A stretch of DNA of 19,404 nucleotides. Source: Pseudomonadota bacterium. Lineage in GTDB: Bacteria; Pseudomonadota; Gammaproteobacteria; Burkholderiales; Ferrovaceae. The stretch is from NCBI GenBank assembly GCA_021804705.1, contig JAJZHC010000008.1, forward strand, positions 1 through 19,404. Direction: 5' to 3'. Shown in pieces: positions 12,867 to 19,404 of the stretch. Numbering within the stretch: the stretch's first letter is position 1; every line of letters begins with the position of its first letter. The notes under the pieces are model-generated. The model was not told the DNA's origin. It did not search any database and saw only the letters and a list, made by a program, of their open reading frames with translations. The position numbers and the translations under genes were made by a program.

Positions 12867-14491
12867 ATCCGCGCCACTATAACACGGCGGGTGTCCCGGA
12901 AAATCACGCGCATGGGCCAGCCCTGGGCTGCCAGCACATCATAGGTGGTGGGTGCCATGATGGCACGCGCCTCCGTGTCTTCCAGCCATACGGGATGAAA
13001 TGCCGCCAGAGTGGGAATGGATTTCCAGGGTTCAAGGCTCAGGCCAAACGCCAGTTCGTCCTGGAACGCCACCAGTACCACGGTGCGTTGTATGTAGTAG
13101 TCCAGCGTCTGGTCATAGGTCCCGACGCTGTAGATGTGGGAGGCTGCCCGAAATTCGGTGGCAAGGTCTGCGGCAATGCGGCGGCTTGAGGTGACGTCAG
13201 CGAGGGCTTCGCTCCCTTGCATCAGCAGTTGTACTGCTACGAGGGAAGCAAAGGCCAGGGCGGTGAACGCCTTGAGCGCCACGGAGCGCCAGCGCAACGC
13301 CAGCAGGACGCCGGCCATGAGCGACGCACTTGCAGCCAGCATCCACCCGGCAAAATGCTGGTAGGACGCCACCATGTCCGCATCGATGTCCGGCTGGATA
13401 CCCCATTGTGCTGCGAGTTCGGGAAAGCGCAGTGCGGTTGCGGCAAAGGTGAGTGCGGCCGACCACAGGAGGGCCAGCGCCATGGCGCTGGCTGGCAGCC
13501 CAGGCCGCTGTGCCAGCGTGCGTCCCATCAGCAGCGCGATGGCAGGGAAGGCCGGCAGGATGTAGGAGGGCAACTTGGAGCCGGAGATACTGAAGAACAC
13601 CACCACCAGCAGGGCGTAGAGCGCCAGAAATCGCTGGGGTGAAAAGGAGCGGGAGCGAAATCCGCGCAAGGGGCGGATCACGCTGGCGTAGAGCAGGCCG
13701 GTCCAGGGCAGCCAACCGGTCAGCAGGATGGGCAGGAAATACCAGAAGGGTTCCTCGCGTTGATGGATCGTGCTGGTAAAGCGTTCGAAATGTTCGTGGA
13801 TGAAGAAGAAGCGCAGGAACTCGGGGTGGATCGTGGCGCTCAGAAAAAACCAGGGCGCGGCCAGTGCCAGAAAGACCAGCACGCCGCGAATGGGGTCGAG
13901 GCGTCGCCAGGGCGAGAGGTCGCGGGTCCAGAGGGAATACAGGATCAGGGCGCCGCCGGGCAGCACCAGGGCCATCAGGCCCTTGCTCAACACGGCCGCT
14001 GCAGCTGCAGCCCAGGCCAGCATCATCCAGCGCCGGTCTTCCACCTGGGCGCGCAAAAAGGCGCAGACGGAAACGGTCATCCAGACGCTCACGCCCATGT
14101 CGAGCGAGTTGATGTGGCCCAATGCTGCGTAATACAGGCTGCTGATCAACACGAGTGCCGCCCACTTGCCGCTACCGTGTCCAAAAAGCCGGTCGCCCGT
14201 GCGCCACACCACCCACACGCCCAGCAAGCCCATGAGGGCGGTCCACAAGCGTGCTGCCAGGGCGGTGGGGCCCAGTATTTCGATGCTCTGGGCCGAGGCC
14301 CAATATTGCAGCGGGGGTTTTTCGAAATAGGGGATGCCGTTCAGGCGCGGGGTAACCCAGTCACCCGATACGGCCATTTCGCGCGCAATCTCTGCGTAGC
14401 GGCCTTCGTCAGGACGGGTAATGCTGCGGGTTGCCAGCCCCATGCCCCAGAGCAGGACAAACAGCAGCGCAATGGCCAGGGGGCGTTTCAT
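12863..14491 (-). CDS. arnT: Undecaprenyl-phosphate-aminoarabinose:lipid A transferase (ArnT-like, GT83)
   Basis: Polytopic inner-membrane glycosyltransferase that attaches L-Ara4N to lipid A phosphates at the periplasmic face, lowering negative charge and cationic-peptide binding. The 542-residue product is close to E. coli ArnT (550). An N-terminal signal-anchor helix is followed by the first periplasmic loop motif RPDEGRYAEIAREM, with the acidic pair expected at the catalytic site. FEKPPLQYW follows, then many hydrophobic helices (about 12) and SGSKLPSYILPAFPA, a signature of the family. The C-terminal part is a soluble periplasmic domain. Related PMT-family enzymes add other sugars, but the adjoining arnB/arnC genes favour Ara4N. 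The start overlaps the trxB stop by ATGA (14488-14491). The end overlaps the small flippase gene by 4 bases. Confidence 0.88.
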   Translation of the reverse strand: MKRPLAIALLFVLLWGMGLATRSITRPDEGRYAEIAREMAVSGDWVTPRLNGIPYFEKPPLQYWASAQSIEILGPTALAARLWTALMGLLGVWVVWRTGDRLFGHGSGKWAALVLISSLYYAALGHINSLDMGVSVWMTVSVCAFLRAQVEDRRWMMLAWAAAAAAVLSKGLMALVLPGGALILYSLWTRDLSPWRRLDPIRGVLVFLALAAPWFFLSATIHPEFLRFFFIHEHFERFTSTIHQREEPFWYFLPILLTGWLPWTGLLYASVIRPLRGFRSRSFSPQRFLALYALLVVVFFSISGSKLPSYILPAFPAIALLMGRTLAQRPGLPASAMALALLWSAALTFAATALRFPELAAQWGIQPDIDADMVASYQHFAGWMLAASASLMAGVLLALRWRSVALKAFTALAFASLVAVQLLMQGSEALADVTSSRRIAADLATEFRAASHIYSVGTYDQTLDYYIQRTVVLVAFQDELAFGLSLEPWKSIPTLAAFHPVWLEDTEARAIMAPTTYDVLAAQGWPMRVIFRDTRRVIVARI

Positions 14492-15453
14492 GCCGGGTGG
14501 GCGAGGTTCTCCAGGTAGCGCTGGGCATCAAGCGCTGCCATGCAGCCTGTGGCAGCGCTGGTGATGGCCTGGCGGTAGACGTGGTCCTGCACGTCGCCGG
14601 CAGCGAAGACGCCGGGTATGCTGGTTTGGGTAAAGCCGCCGGTGCGTCCGGTCTGGGTCACGATGTAACCGTTTTCCATGGCCAGCTGGCCGACAAACAA
14701 CTCGGTGTTGGGGCGGTGGCCGATGGCGATGAAGACACCCTTGAGTGGTGTCTCCAGGGTCGCATTGTCCGTGGTGCTTTTGACGCGCATGCCCGTCACG
14801 CCGCTGCCGTCGCCCAGCACTTCGTCCAGCGTGTGGTTCCATAACAGGCGTACGTTGCCGCTGCGGGATTTTTCCAGCAGCTGGTCCACCAGGATGGGCT
14901 CGGCCCGCAGCTTGTCGCGACGATGGACCAGGGTCACGCTGCGCGCGATGTTGCTGAGGTAGAGCGCTTCCTCCACCGCCGTGTTGCCGCCGCCGATGAC
15001 GGCCACGTCTTCGCCGCGGTAAAAGAACCCGTCGCAGGTGGCGCAGCCCGAAACGCCGCGGCCCATGAATGCTTCTTCGGAGGGAAGTCCGAGATAGAGC
15101 GCGGATGCACCGGTGGCAATGATCAGGGCATCGCAGGTGTAGGTGCCGTTATCCCCTTGCAGAACGAAAGGACGCGTTTGCAGGTCGGCGCGGTGGATGT
15201 GGTCGAACAGGATCTCGGTGTGGAAGCGTTCGGCATGCTGCTGAAAACGCTGCATCAGCTCGGGGCCCTGCACGCCCATGGCATCGGCGGGCCAGTTGTC
15301 CACTTCGGTGGTGGTCATCAACTGGCCGCCCTGGGCCACCCCCGTGATCAACACGGGATGGAGGTTGGCGCGGGCAGCATAGACGGCGGCAGTATAACCT
15401 GCCGGACCCGAGCCCAGAATCAACAGGGGGCAGTGGCGAGGCGCTTGGCTCAT
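14488..15453 (-). CDS. trxB: Thioredoxin-disulfide reductase (TrxB)
   Basis: FAD- and NADPH-dependent enzyme that reduces thioredoxin in the cytoplasm. The 321-residue product equals E. coli TrxB in length. It has FAD motif LGSGPAGYTAA at 13-23, GGQLMTTTEVDNWP, ATGASALYLGLPSE, redox pair Cys137/Cys140 in GCATCDGFFY, NADPH motif VIGGGNTAVEEALYL and HRRDKLRAE. The second FAD motif GVFAAGDVQDHVYRQAI is near the C-terminus. The ATG at 15453 is chosen because the family N-terminus starts here and AGG lies nine bases upstream. The longer open frame to 15936 runs antisense through ftsK. TrxB is the first gene of the minus-strand run; its stop overlaps arnT. The trxB-ftsK-lolA neighbourhood is also seen in enteric bacteria. 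Confidence 0.96.
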   Translation of the reverse strand: MSQAPRHCPLLILGSGPAGYTAAVYAARANLHPVLITGVAQGGQLMTTTEVDNWPADAMGVQGPELMQRFQQHAERFHTEILFDHIHRADLQTRPFVLQGDNGTYTCDALIIATGASALYLGLPSEEAFMGRGVSGCATCDGFFYRGEDVAVIGGGNTAVEEALYLSNIARSVTLVHRRDKLRAEPILVDQLLEKSRSGNVRLLWNHTLDEVLGDGSGVTGMRVKSTTDNATLETPLKGVFIAIGHRPNTELFVGQLAMENGYIVTQTGRTGGFTQTSIPGVFAAGDVQDHVYRQAITSAATGCMAALDAQRYLENLAHPA

Positions 15454-15478
15454 GGGAATACACCTGCAAAAAGTGCAA

Positions 15479-15507
15479 AGTATAACACCCGGCAGACAGG
15501 CTATAAT
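15479..15507. promoter_or_regulatory. Overlapping divergent promoters of trxB (minus) and ftsK (plus)
   Basis: Plus strand: a perfect TATAAT at 15502-15507 lies 6 bases before the ftsK ATG; no good -35 is visible. Minus strand: TATACT at 15484-15479 is a 5-of-6 match for the trxB -10. Counting a 17-base spacer places its -35 on 15507-15502, read as ATTATA, which is the reverse complement of the ftsK -10. The two promoters would therefore share DNA and could not both be bound by polymerase at once. Confidence 0.55.
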
Positions 15508-15513
15508 CCGCGC

Positions 15514-17838
15514 ATGTCTGCCACTCCCGTTCCATCCAAGCTGGCGCGTCTGCTGCGCGAGGCCCTGTTGGGTCTGGTCGTTCTGGCCGCCGTCTACCTG
15601 GCCATGATTCTGGTGACCTACCATCGCAGTGACCCGGGCTGGTCGGTGGCAGCCTCCTCCCGCGTCGTCTCCAATGCCGGCGGGCGCATCGGCGCCTGGA
15701 CTTCCGATTTGCTGCTCTACCTGTTTGGCTATTCCACGACATGGTTTGTGGTGGCGCTCGTCATGGCCGTGTGGCGCGGTTACCGCGCACTGGCTTCCGA
15801 TCGCGAAAAGGCCATCGGCATCGACAAGCCCGCGCGCAGCCGTCACTGGGTGGTGGCCATGCTGGGCGGGTTCTGGGTGCTGCTGTTGTCCAGCGCCGCC
15901 ATCGAGGCCATGCGTTTTGCCGGCAGCCAGTTTCAACTGCCACTCCAGCCGACGGGAGCGGGAACCTGCAGCGGAGCCGGTGGTGTGGTGGGTTGCGAGT
16001 TTGCCGACATGACGGCCAATGCCCTGGGGGTGAGTGGTGCATTGATGTTGTTCCTCACGGGGTTTGCCATCGGCTTCTCGTTGCTGACAGGGCTATCCTG
16101 GATTCAGATGGCGGAATGGCTGGGCACCCAGGTGGAGCGGGGAGGCCTGGGGCTGGTGCAGCAGTGGCGTGCCTGGCAGGATCGTCGGGTGGGACGTAAG
16201 GCCGAAGTGGCCCGCGAAGCGGTAGTGGTGGAAGCGCGCAAGCAGATGGATACCCAGGCGCCGCTGATGATAGCACCCCCTCCGGCCCAGATTCCCCAGT
16301 CCACCCGGGCCGTGAAGGAAAAGCAGGCGTCGCTGTTTCGCGAGCTGCCCGACTCCAACCTCCCACCCCTGTCCCTGCTGGATCAACCTGAAGCCCTCAG
16401 CGAGACGGTTTCGGCCGAAACGCTGGAATTCACTTCGCGCCTCATCGAGCGCAAGCTCGCCGACTTCAACGTGGAAGTCAAGGTGCTGGCGGCCTATCCC
16501 GGACCGGTCATTACCCGTTACGAAATTGAGCCTGCCGTGGGCGTGAAGGGGAGCCAGATCGTTAACCTCGTCAAGGATCTGGCGCGCGCCCTGTCGGTGG
16601 GCAACATCCGGGTGGTGGAAACCATTCCTGGCAAAAGCTGCATGGGGCTTGAGATCCCCAATCCGCGTCGTGAAGTGGTGCGCCTGTCCGAAATCATTGG
16701 CTCGGAGGCATACGGCGACATGGGTTCACCCTTGACGCTTGCCATGGGCAAGGACATTGCGGGGCACCCGGTGGTGGTGGACCTGGCCAAAATGCCCCAC
16801 CTGCTGGTGGCAGGCACCACGGGCTCGGGCAAGTCGGTGGCAATCAACGCCATGATCCTGAGCCTGCTGTACAAGGCAACGCCGCAACAGGTGCGCCTGA
16901 TCCTGGTGGATCCCAAAATGCTGGAGCTGTCGGTGTATGACGGCATCCCGCACTTGCTTGCCCCGGTGGTGGTGGACATGAAGGAGGCGGCACACGCCTT
17001 GCAGTGGTGCGTTACCGAGATGGACAAGCGCTACAAGTTGATGTCGGCGCTGGGCGTGCGCAATCTTGCGGGCTACAACCACAAGCTTGAAGAGGCGGAA
17101 AAGGCCGGCGAAAAAATCACGAATCCCTTCACCCTGACACCCGACGAACCCGAACCGCTTTCATCCCTGCCCAATGTGGTGGTGGTGATCGATGAGCTGG
17201 CGGACCTCATGATGGTGGTGGGCAAGAAGGTGGAAGAGATCATTGCGCGCATCGCACAGAAGGCGCGCGCCGCAGGCATCCACCTCGTGGTGGCCACCCA
17301 GCGGCCATCCGTGGACGTGATCACGGGCCTTATCAAGGCCAACATACCCACGCGCGTTTCCTTTCAGGTATCGAGTCGGGTGGATTCACGCACCATCCTC
17401 GATCAGATGGGCGCCGAGGCCTTGCTGGGTCAGGGGGACATGCTCTACCTGCCCACCGGGGCCGGCTATCCGCAACGGGTTCATGGCGCCTATGTGGCCG
17501 ACCATGAGGTACACCGCGTGGTGGAATTTCTGAAAGCGCAAGGCGAGCCCGCCTATGTGGAAGGCCTGCTGGATGGCGGGGCTGCGGCAGCCGCCGAAAT
17601 GGAATTGGGAGGCGGCGAGGGGGCGGCAGGCGGTGAAGCTGATCCGCTCTACGATCAGGCGGTGGCCATCGTGTTGCAATCGCGACGCGCTTCCATATCT
17701 TTGGTGCAGCGCCATCTGCGCATCGGCTACAACAGGGCGGCACGCCTGATCGAGGACATGGAGCGTGCCGGGTTGGTGTCTTCCATGGCCACTAACGGCA
17801 ACCGCGAAGTGCTGGTGCCAGGAGGAAGCGAGAAATGA
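15514..17838 (+). CDS. ftsK: DNA translocase FtsK
   Basis: Septal, membrane-anchored DNA pump that segregates chromosome ends and activates XerCD at dif. The 774-residue protein has an N-terminal membrane domain of about four helices (17-36, 66-87, roughly 110-130 and 170-195) with the conserved DPGW at 40-43. A short linker (about 200-290) follows, then the motor. The motor has FNVEVKVLAAYPGPVITRYE, Walker A GTTGSGKS at 434-441 and Walker B VVVVIDE at 555-561. The DNA-reading gamma winged helix is at 710-774. The linker is far shorter than in E. coli FtsK (1329 residues in total), which is common outside enterics. The ATG at 15514 is 6 bases after a perfect TATAAT and has no ribosome site, so the mRNA may be leaderless. 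The open frame extends upstream to 14923 but is antisense to trxB there. It overlaps lolA by ATGA. Confidence 0.95.
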   Translation: MSATPVPSKLARLLREALLGLVVLAAVYLAMILVTYHRSDPGWSVAASSRVVSNAGGRIGAWTSDLLLYLFGYSTTWFVVALVMAVWRGYRALASDREKAIGIDKPARSRHWVVAMLGGFWVLLLSSAAIEAMRFAGSQFQLPLQPTGAGTCSGAGGVVGCEFADMTANALGVSGALMLFLTGFAIGFSLLTGLSWIQMAEWLGTQVERGGLGLVQQWRAWQDRRVGRKAEVAREAVVVEARKQMDTQAPLMIAPPPAQIPQSTRAVKEKQASLFRELPDSNLPPLSLLDQPEALSETVSAETLEFTSRLIERKLADFNVEVKVLAAYPGPVITRYEIEPAVGVKGSQIVNLVKDLARALSVGNIRVVETIPGKSCMGLEIPNPRREVVRLSEIIGSEAYGDMGSPLTLAMGKDIAGHPVVVDLAKMPHLLVAGTTGSGKSVAINAMILSLLYKATPQQVRLILVDPKMLELSVYDGIPHLLAPVVVDMKEAAHALQWCVTEMDKRYKLMSALGVRNLAGYNHKLEEAEKAGEKITNPFTLTPDEPEPLSSLPNVVVVIDELADLMMVVGKKVEEIIARIAQKARAAGIHLVVATQRPSVDVITGLIKANIPTRVSFQVSSRVDSRTILDQMGAEALLGQGDMLYLPTGAGYPQRVHGAYVADHEVHRVVEFLKAQGEPAYVEGLLDGGAAAAAEMELGGGEGAAGGEADPLYDQAVAIVLQSRRASISLVQRHLRIGYNRAARLIEDMERAGLVSSMATNGNREVLVPGGSEK

Positions 17839-18467
17839 AACTGAATGGAGCCCGCCACTGGACCGTGGCGTTGGCGGTGACGCTGACATGTTTCGCGTCA
17901 CCCACATGGAGCAGCGGACTGGACCGGCTCAAAAGCTTTGTGCAGGACACGCAGTCGGGGCAGGCACAATTCACCCAAACCAACCTGGGGGCCAAGGCGT
18001 CCTCAGGTGCGCAGAACAGCAGTGGCACTTTCCAGTTTTCGCGACCGGGAAAATTCCGTTGGGAATACCAGAAGCCTTATCCGCAAACCATCGTGGGCGA
18101 TGGGCACACCTTGTGGATCTGGGATCCCGACTTGAAGCAGGTGACGCGCAAGAAGCTCAACGAAAGCCTGGGCTCCACGCCGGCGGCAATTCTGGCGGGC
18201 GACAATGCCCTCGAAAAGGGGTTTCACCTGGAAGAGGCGGGCGCCTCGGAAGGGTTGGAATGGGTCTTGGCCACCCCTAAAACGGCCGAGTCCGGCTTTG
18301 AAAAGATTCGGCTGGGTTTTGATGCATCATCGCTTGCGCGCATGGAGTTGCAGGACAGCTTCGGCCACATCATCGTCATTCGCTTCACCCAGTTCAACAA
18401 AAAGCCCCATTTTGAACCGGACACGTTCCGCTTTACCCCGCCTCCTGGTGCGGATGTCATTCAATGA
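17835..18467 (+). CDS. lolA: Outer-membrane lipoprotein carrier protein LolA
   Basis: Periplasmic chaperone that carries lipoproteins from LolCDE to LolB. The 210-residue product (E. coli 203) has a Sec signal peptide of about 27 residues with a hydrophobic core TVALAVTLTCFA. The LolA fold follows: SGQAQFTQTNLG, SGTFQFSRPGKFRWEYQKPYPQ (in part), IVGDGHTLWIWDPDLKQVTRKKL, TPAAILAG and a C-terminal FTPPPGADVIQ. The last element matches the family C-terminus F-x-P-P-x-G-x-D-V-I. Its ATG overlaps the ftsK stop (17835-17838), so expression is coupled to ftsK, an arrangement conserved widely in proteobacteria. rarA and serS, often next, are absent; tRNA genes follow instead. The exporter outer-membrane lipoprotein at 1706 would be one expected client. 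Confidence 0.95.
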   Translation: MKLNGARHWTVALAVTLTCFASPTWSSGLDRLKSFVQDTQSGQAQFTQTNLGAKASSGAQNSSGTFQFSRPGKFRWEYQKPYPQTIVGDGHTLWIWDPDLKQVTRKKLNESLGSTPAAILAGDNALEKGFHLEEAGASEGLEWVLATPKTAESGFEKIRLGFDASSLARMELQDSFGHIIVIRFTQFNKKPHFEPDTFRFTPPPGADVIQ

Positions 18468-18468
18468 T

Positions 18469-18497
18469 TTGATTTTTGAGCCCCCAACCGGGATAAT
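18469..18497 (+). promoter_or_regulatory. Sigma70 promoter of the tRNA cluster
   Basis: -35 TTGATT (18469-18474, 4 of 6), a 17-base spacer and -10 GATAAT (18492-18497, 5 of 6). Transcription would start near 18504, two bases before tRNA-Pro. The discriminator CGCGGG at 18498-18503 is GC-rich, as in stringently controlled stable-RNA promoters. The -35 begins 2 bases after the lolA stop. Confidence 0.65.
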
Positions 18498-18505
18498 CGC
18501 GGGTT

Positions 18506-18582
18506 CGGGGTGTAGCGTAGCCTGGTAGCGCGCCTGGTTTGGGACCAGGATGTCGGGAGTTCGAATCTCTCCACCCCGACCA
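18506..18582 (+). tRNA. tRNA-Pro(UGG)
   Basis: A 77-base cloverleaf with encoded CCA. The acceptor stem is CGGGGTG (18506-18512) with CACCCCG (18572-18578). The anticodon stem CCTGG/CCAGG encloses loop TTTGGGA with anticodon TGG at 18540-18542. The T arm contains GTTCGAATC. The discriminator is A18579. Confidence 0.97.
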
Positions 18583-18604
18583 GATTTTAGGGTGTTCCTG
18601 ACAG

Positions 18605-18681
18605 GTGCCCGTAGCTCAATCGGATAGAGCACCAGCCTTCTAAGCTGGGGGTTACAGGTTCGATTCCTGTCGGGCACGCCA
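18605..18681 (+). tRNA. tRNA-Arg(UCU)
   Basis: A 77-base cloverleaf with encoded CCA. The acceptor stem is GTGCCCG (18605-18611) with CGGGCAC (18671-18677). The anticodon stem CCAGC/GCTGG encloses loop CTTCTAA with anticodon TCT at 18639-18641. The T loop is GGTTCGATTCC, and the discriminator is G18678. It reads AGA/AGG codons. Confidence 0.97.
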
Positions 18682-18713
18682 ATGCGGTAGAATGTGCTGT
18701 TGTTTGTACCGGT

Positions 18714-18790
18714 GGTGGCGGTAGCTCAGTTGGTAGAGTCCCGGATTGTGATTCCGGTTGTCGTGGGTTCGAATCCCATCCGTCACCCCA
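18714..18790 (+). tRNA. tRNA-His(GUG)
   Basis: The acceptor stem is GTGGCGG (18715-18721) with CCGTCAC (18780-18786), one G-T pair included. The extra 5' G at 18714 (G-1) faces C73 at 18787, the identity pair for histidyl-tRNA synthetase. The anticodon stem CCGGA/TCCGG encloses loop TTGTGAT with anticodon GTG at 18748-18750. CCA is encoded at 18788-18790. Confidence 0.97.
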
Positions 18791-18822
18791 AAAAACCAAT
18801 CAGGCCATCCGGCCCCTCCTGA
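18790..18822 (-). terminator. Possible terminator of the GGDEF gene, minus strand
   Basis: Read on the minus strand, an imperfect hairpin pairs TCAGG plus CC with GGCCTGA around a GGAT loop and a five-base bulge. TTGG and then a run of six T (18795-18790) follow. The T run overlaps the CCA end of tRNA-His. The stem is interrupted, so confidence is low. Confidence 0.35.
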
Positions 18823-18831
18823 GACGAATTC

Positions 18832-19404
18832 CTATTCGTAGCGCACGCAATTCCTGCCAGCTTTTTTGGCGGCGTAAAGTGCAATATCTGCGCGCTTTAA
18901 CATTTGATCCGGATTTTCTGCGTCTTGAATATGGTTGGTCGCACCGATCGATACCGTGAATGAAATGTTTTCAGCCTTGTCCGTGACGACGATGGTTTTT
19001 GAAAGCATGACTCTGAGCCGTTCGGCCACTTCCACGGCGCGATTTTTGTCAACGCCTGGCAAAAGCACGACGAATTCTTCGCCTCCAAACCGTGCGATGA
19101 TGTCGATTTCGCGCAATGTATGCCGACAGACGTTGCTCAGTGCGCGCAGGACGGCATCGCCAGCATCATGTCCATAAGTGTCGTTGACTTCCTTGAAATG
19201 ATCGATATCCAGCTGCAATAACGCCAACGGACCAGCCTGGCGCTTGCTCAAGGCGAATTCACGCTCGGCCAGTTCATCGAAGTAGCGCCGGTTGTAAAGC
19301 CCTGTGAGTGCATCGGTACGCGCTTCCTTCACCAGCTGCAACTCCAGGTTTTTGCGTTCAGTGATGTCCTCAACCTGCACAATGAAATGTTTCGGCGTTC
19401 TGTC
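18832..19404 (-). CDS. PAS/PAC-GGDEF diguanylate cyclase, C-terminal part (truncated by the window edge)
   Basis: Diguanylate cyclases make the second messenger c-di-GMP from two GTP. The visible 190 residues start with FIVQVEDITERKNLE, the end of a PAS/PAC sensor domain, and the frame continues past the right edge. A complete GGDEF domain follows: DALTGLYNRRYFDE, LDIDHFKEVNDTYGHDAGD with the metal and GTP residues, and the active loop RFGGEEF. KRADIALYAAKKAGRNCVRYE is at the C-terminus. The signature is GGEEF, an accepted active variant. The RxxD inhibitory site (REID) lies five residues before it, so product inhibition by c-di-GMP is expected. The input signal is unknown because the N-terminus is off-window. 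It converges on the tRNA cluster. Confidence 0.9.
   Translation of the reverse strand, partial: DRTPKHFIVQVEDITERKNLELQLVKEARTDALTGLYNRRYFDELAEREFALSKRQAGPLALLQLDIDHFKEVNDTYGHDAGDAVLRALSNVCRHTLREIDIIARFGGEEFVVLLPGVDKNRAVEVAERLRVMLSKTIVVTDKAENISFTVSIGATNHIQDAENPDQMLKRADIALYAAKKAGRNCVRYE

Noticed and set aside
14923..15513. Upstream extension of the ftsK frame
   Set aside because: It is antisense to trxB. FtsK homology begins at the ATG at 15514, just after a TATAAT.
15454..15936. Upstream extension of the trxB frame
   Set aside because: It runs antisense through ftsK. The TrxB family N-terminus begins at 15453.
18688..18693. Separate promoter (TAGAAT) for tRNA-His
   Set aside because: There is no acceptable -35 at 16-18 bases; the cluster promoter at 18469-18497 is enough.
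18327..18799. Minus-strand open frames across the tRNA genes with strings such as GWDSNPRQPESQSG and GIEPVTPSLEG
   Set aside because: These are the well-known false proteins produced by translating the antisense of tRNA-Pro, tRNA-Arg and tRNA-His genes; the cloverleaves explain every conserved base.
1..19404. CRISPR array, transposon, prophage or toxin-antitoxin pair
   Set aside because: No spaced repeats, transposase or integrase motifs, terminal repeats or small paired genes were seen in either strand.

Overview
The window looks like a chromosomal stretch of a Gram-negative proteobacterium, most likely a betaproteobacterium. The evidence is an outer-membrane factor, OmpW and LolA, a lipid A aminoarabinose pathway, and an Fnr regulator with perfect TTGAT-N4-ATCAA sites. 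The two ArnA activities sit on separate genes, an arrangement known for the decarboxylase half in Ralstonia. The genus cannot be named from sequence alone. No phage, IS element, CRISPR array or rRNA was seen. Most of the region is well-known housekeeping or envelope function.

Layout, left to right. (1) 1-3169, plus strand: the tail of an FtsX/DevC-type permease, a LolD/DevA-type ATPase, an HlyD-type membrane fusion protein and a NodT-type outer-membrane lipoprotein. Together they make a complete tripartite ABC exporter of unknown substrate. (2) 3170-6316, plus strand: an oxygen-responsive block of fnr, ompW and hemN. Both ompW and hemN are preceded by a perfect Fnr box, and both boxes sit at the same distance from a plausible -10. 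(3) 6317-6794: a PII signal protein gene (glnB/glnK type), convergent with purK; the two stop codons share one CTAG. (4) 15453 down to 6791, minus strand: a nine-gene run trxB-arnT-arnE-like-arnB-arnC-arnA formyltransferase-arnA decarboxylase-purE-purK. It has only 42 non-coding bases, and five junctions are ATGA overlaps. (5) 15514-18467, plus strand: ftsK-lolA, divergent from trxB across 60 bp. (6) 18506-18790: tRNA-Pro(UGG), tRNA-Arg(UCU) and tRNA-His(GUG) behind a recognisable sigma70 promoter with a GC-rich discriminator. (7) 18832 to the right edge, minus strand: the end of a PAS-GGDEF protein.

How the genes work together. The exporter, OmpW, LolA and the Arn enzymes all concern the envelope. 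The Arn enzymes make undecaprenyl-phosphate-aminoarabinose and attach it to lipid A, but the deformylase ArnD and a clear second flippase subunit are not in the window. Fnr probably senses oxygen through a [4Fe-4S] cluster and acts at ompW and at the oxygen-independent heme gene hemN. trxB and purEK bracket the arn genes in what looks like one transcript.

I did not find a clearly new system. The points most worth a second look are the conflict between the hemN Fnr site and its start codon, the nested inverted repeat at the ompW promoter, the ArnD-less split-ArnA operon fused to trxB and purEK, and the compact trxB/ftsK promoter that may give a leaderless ftsK mRNA.
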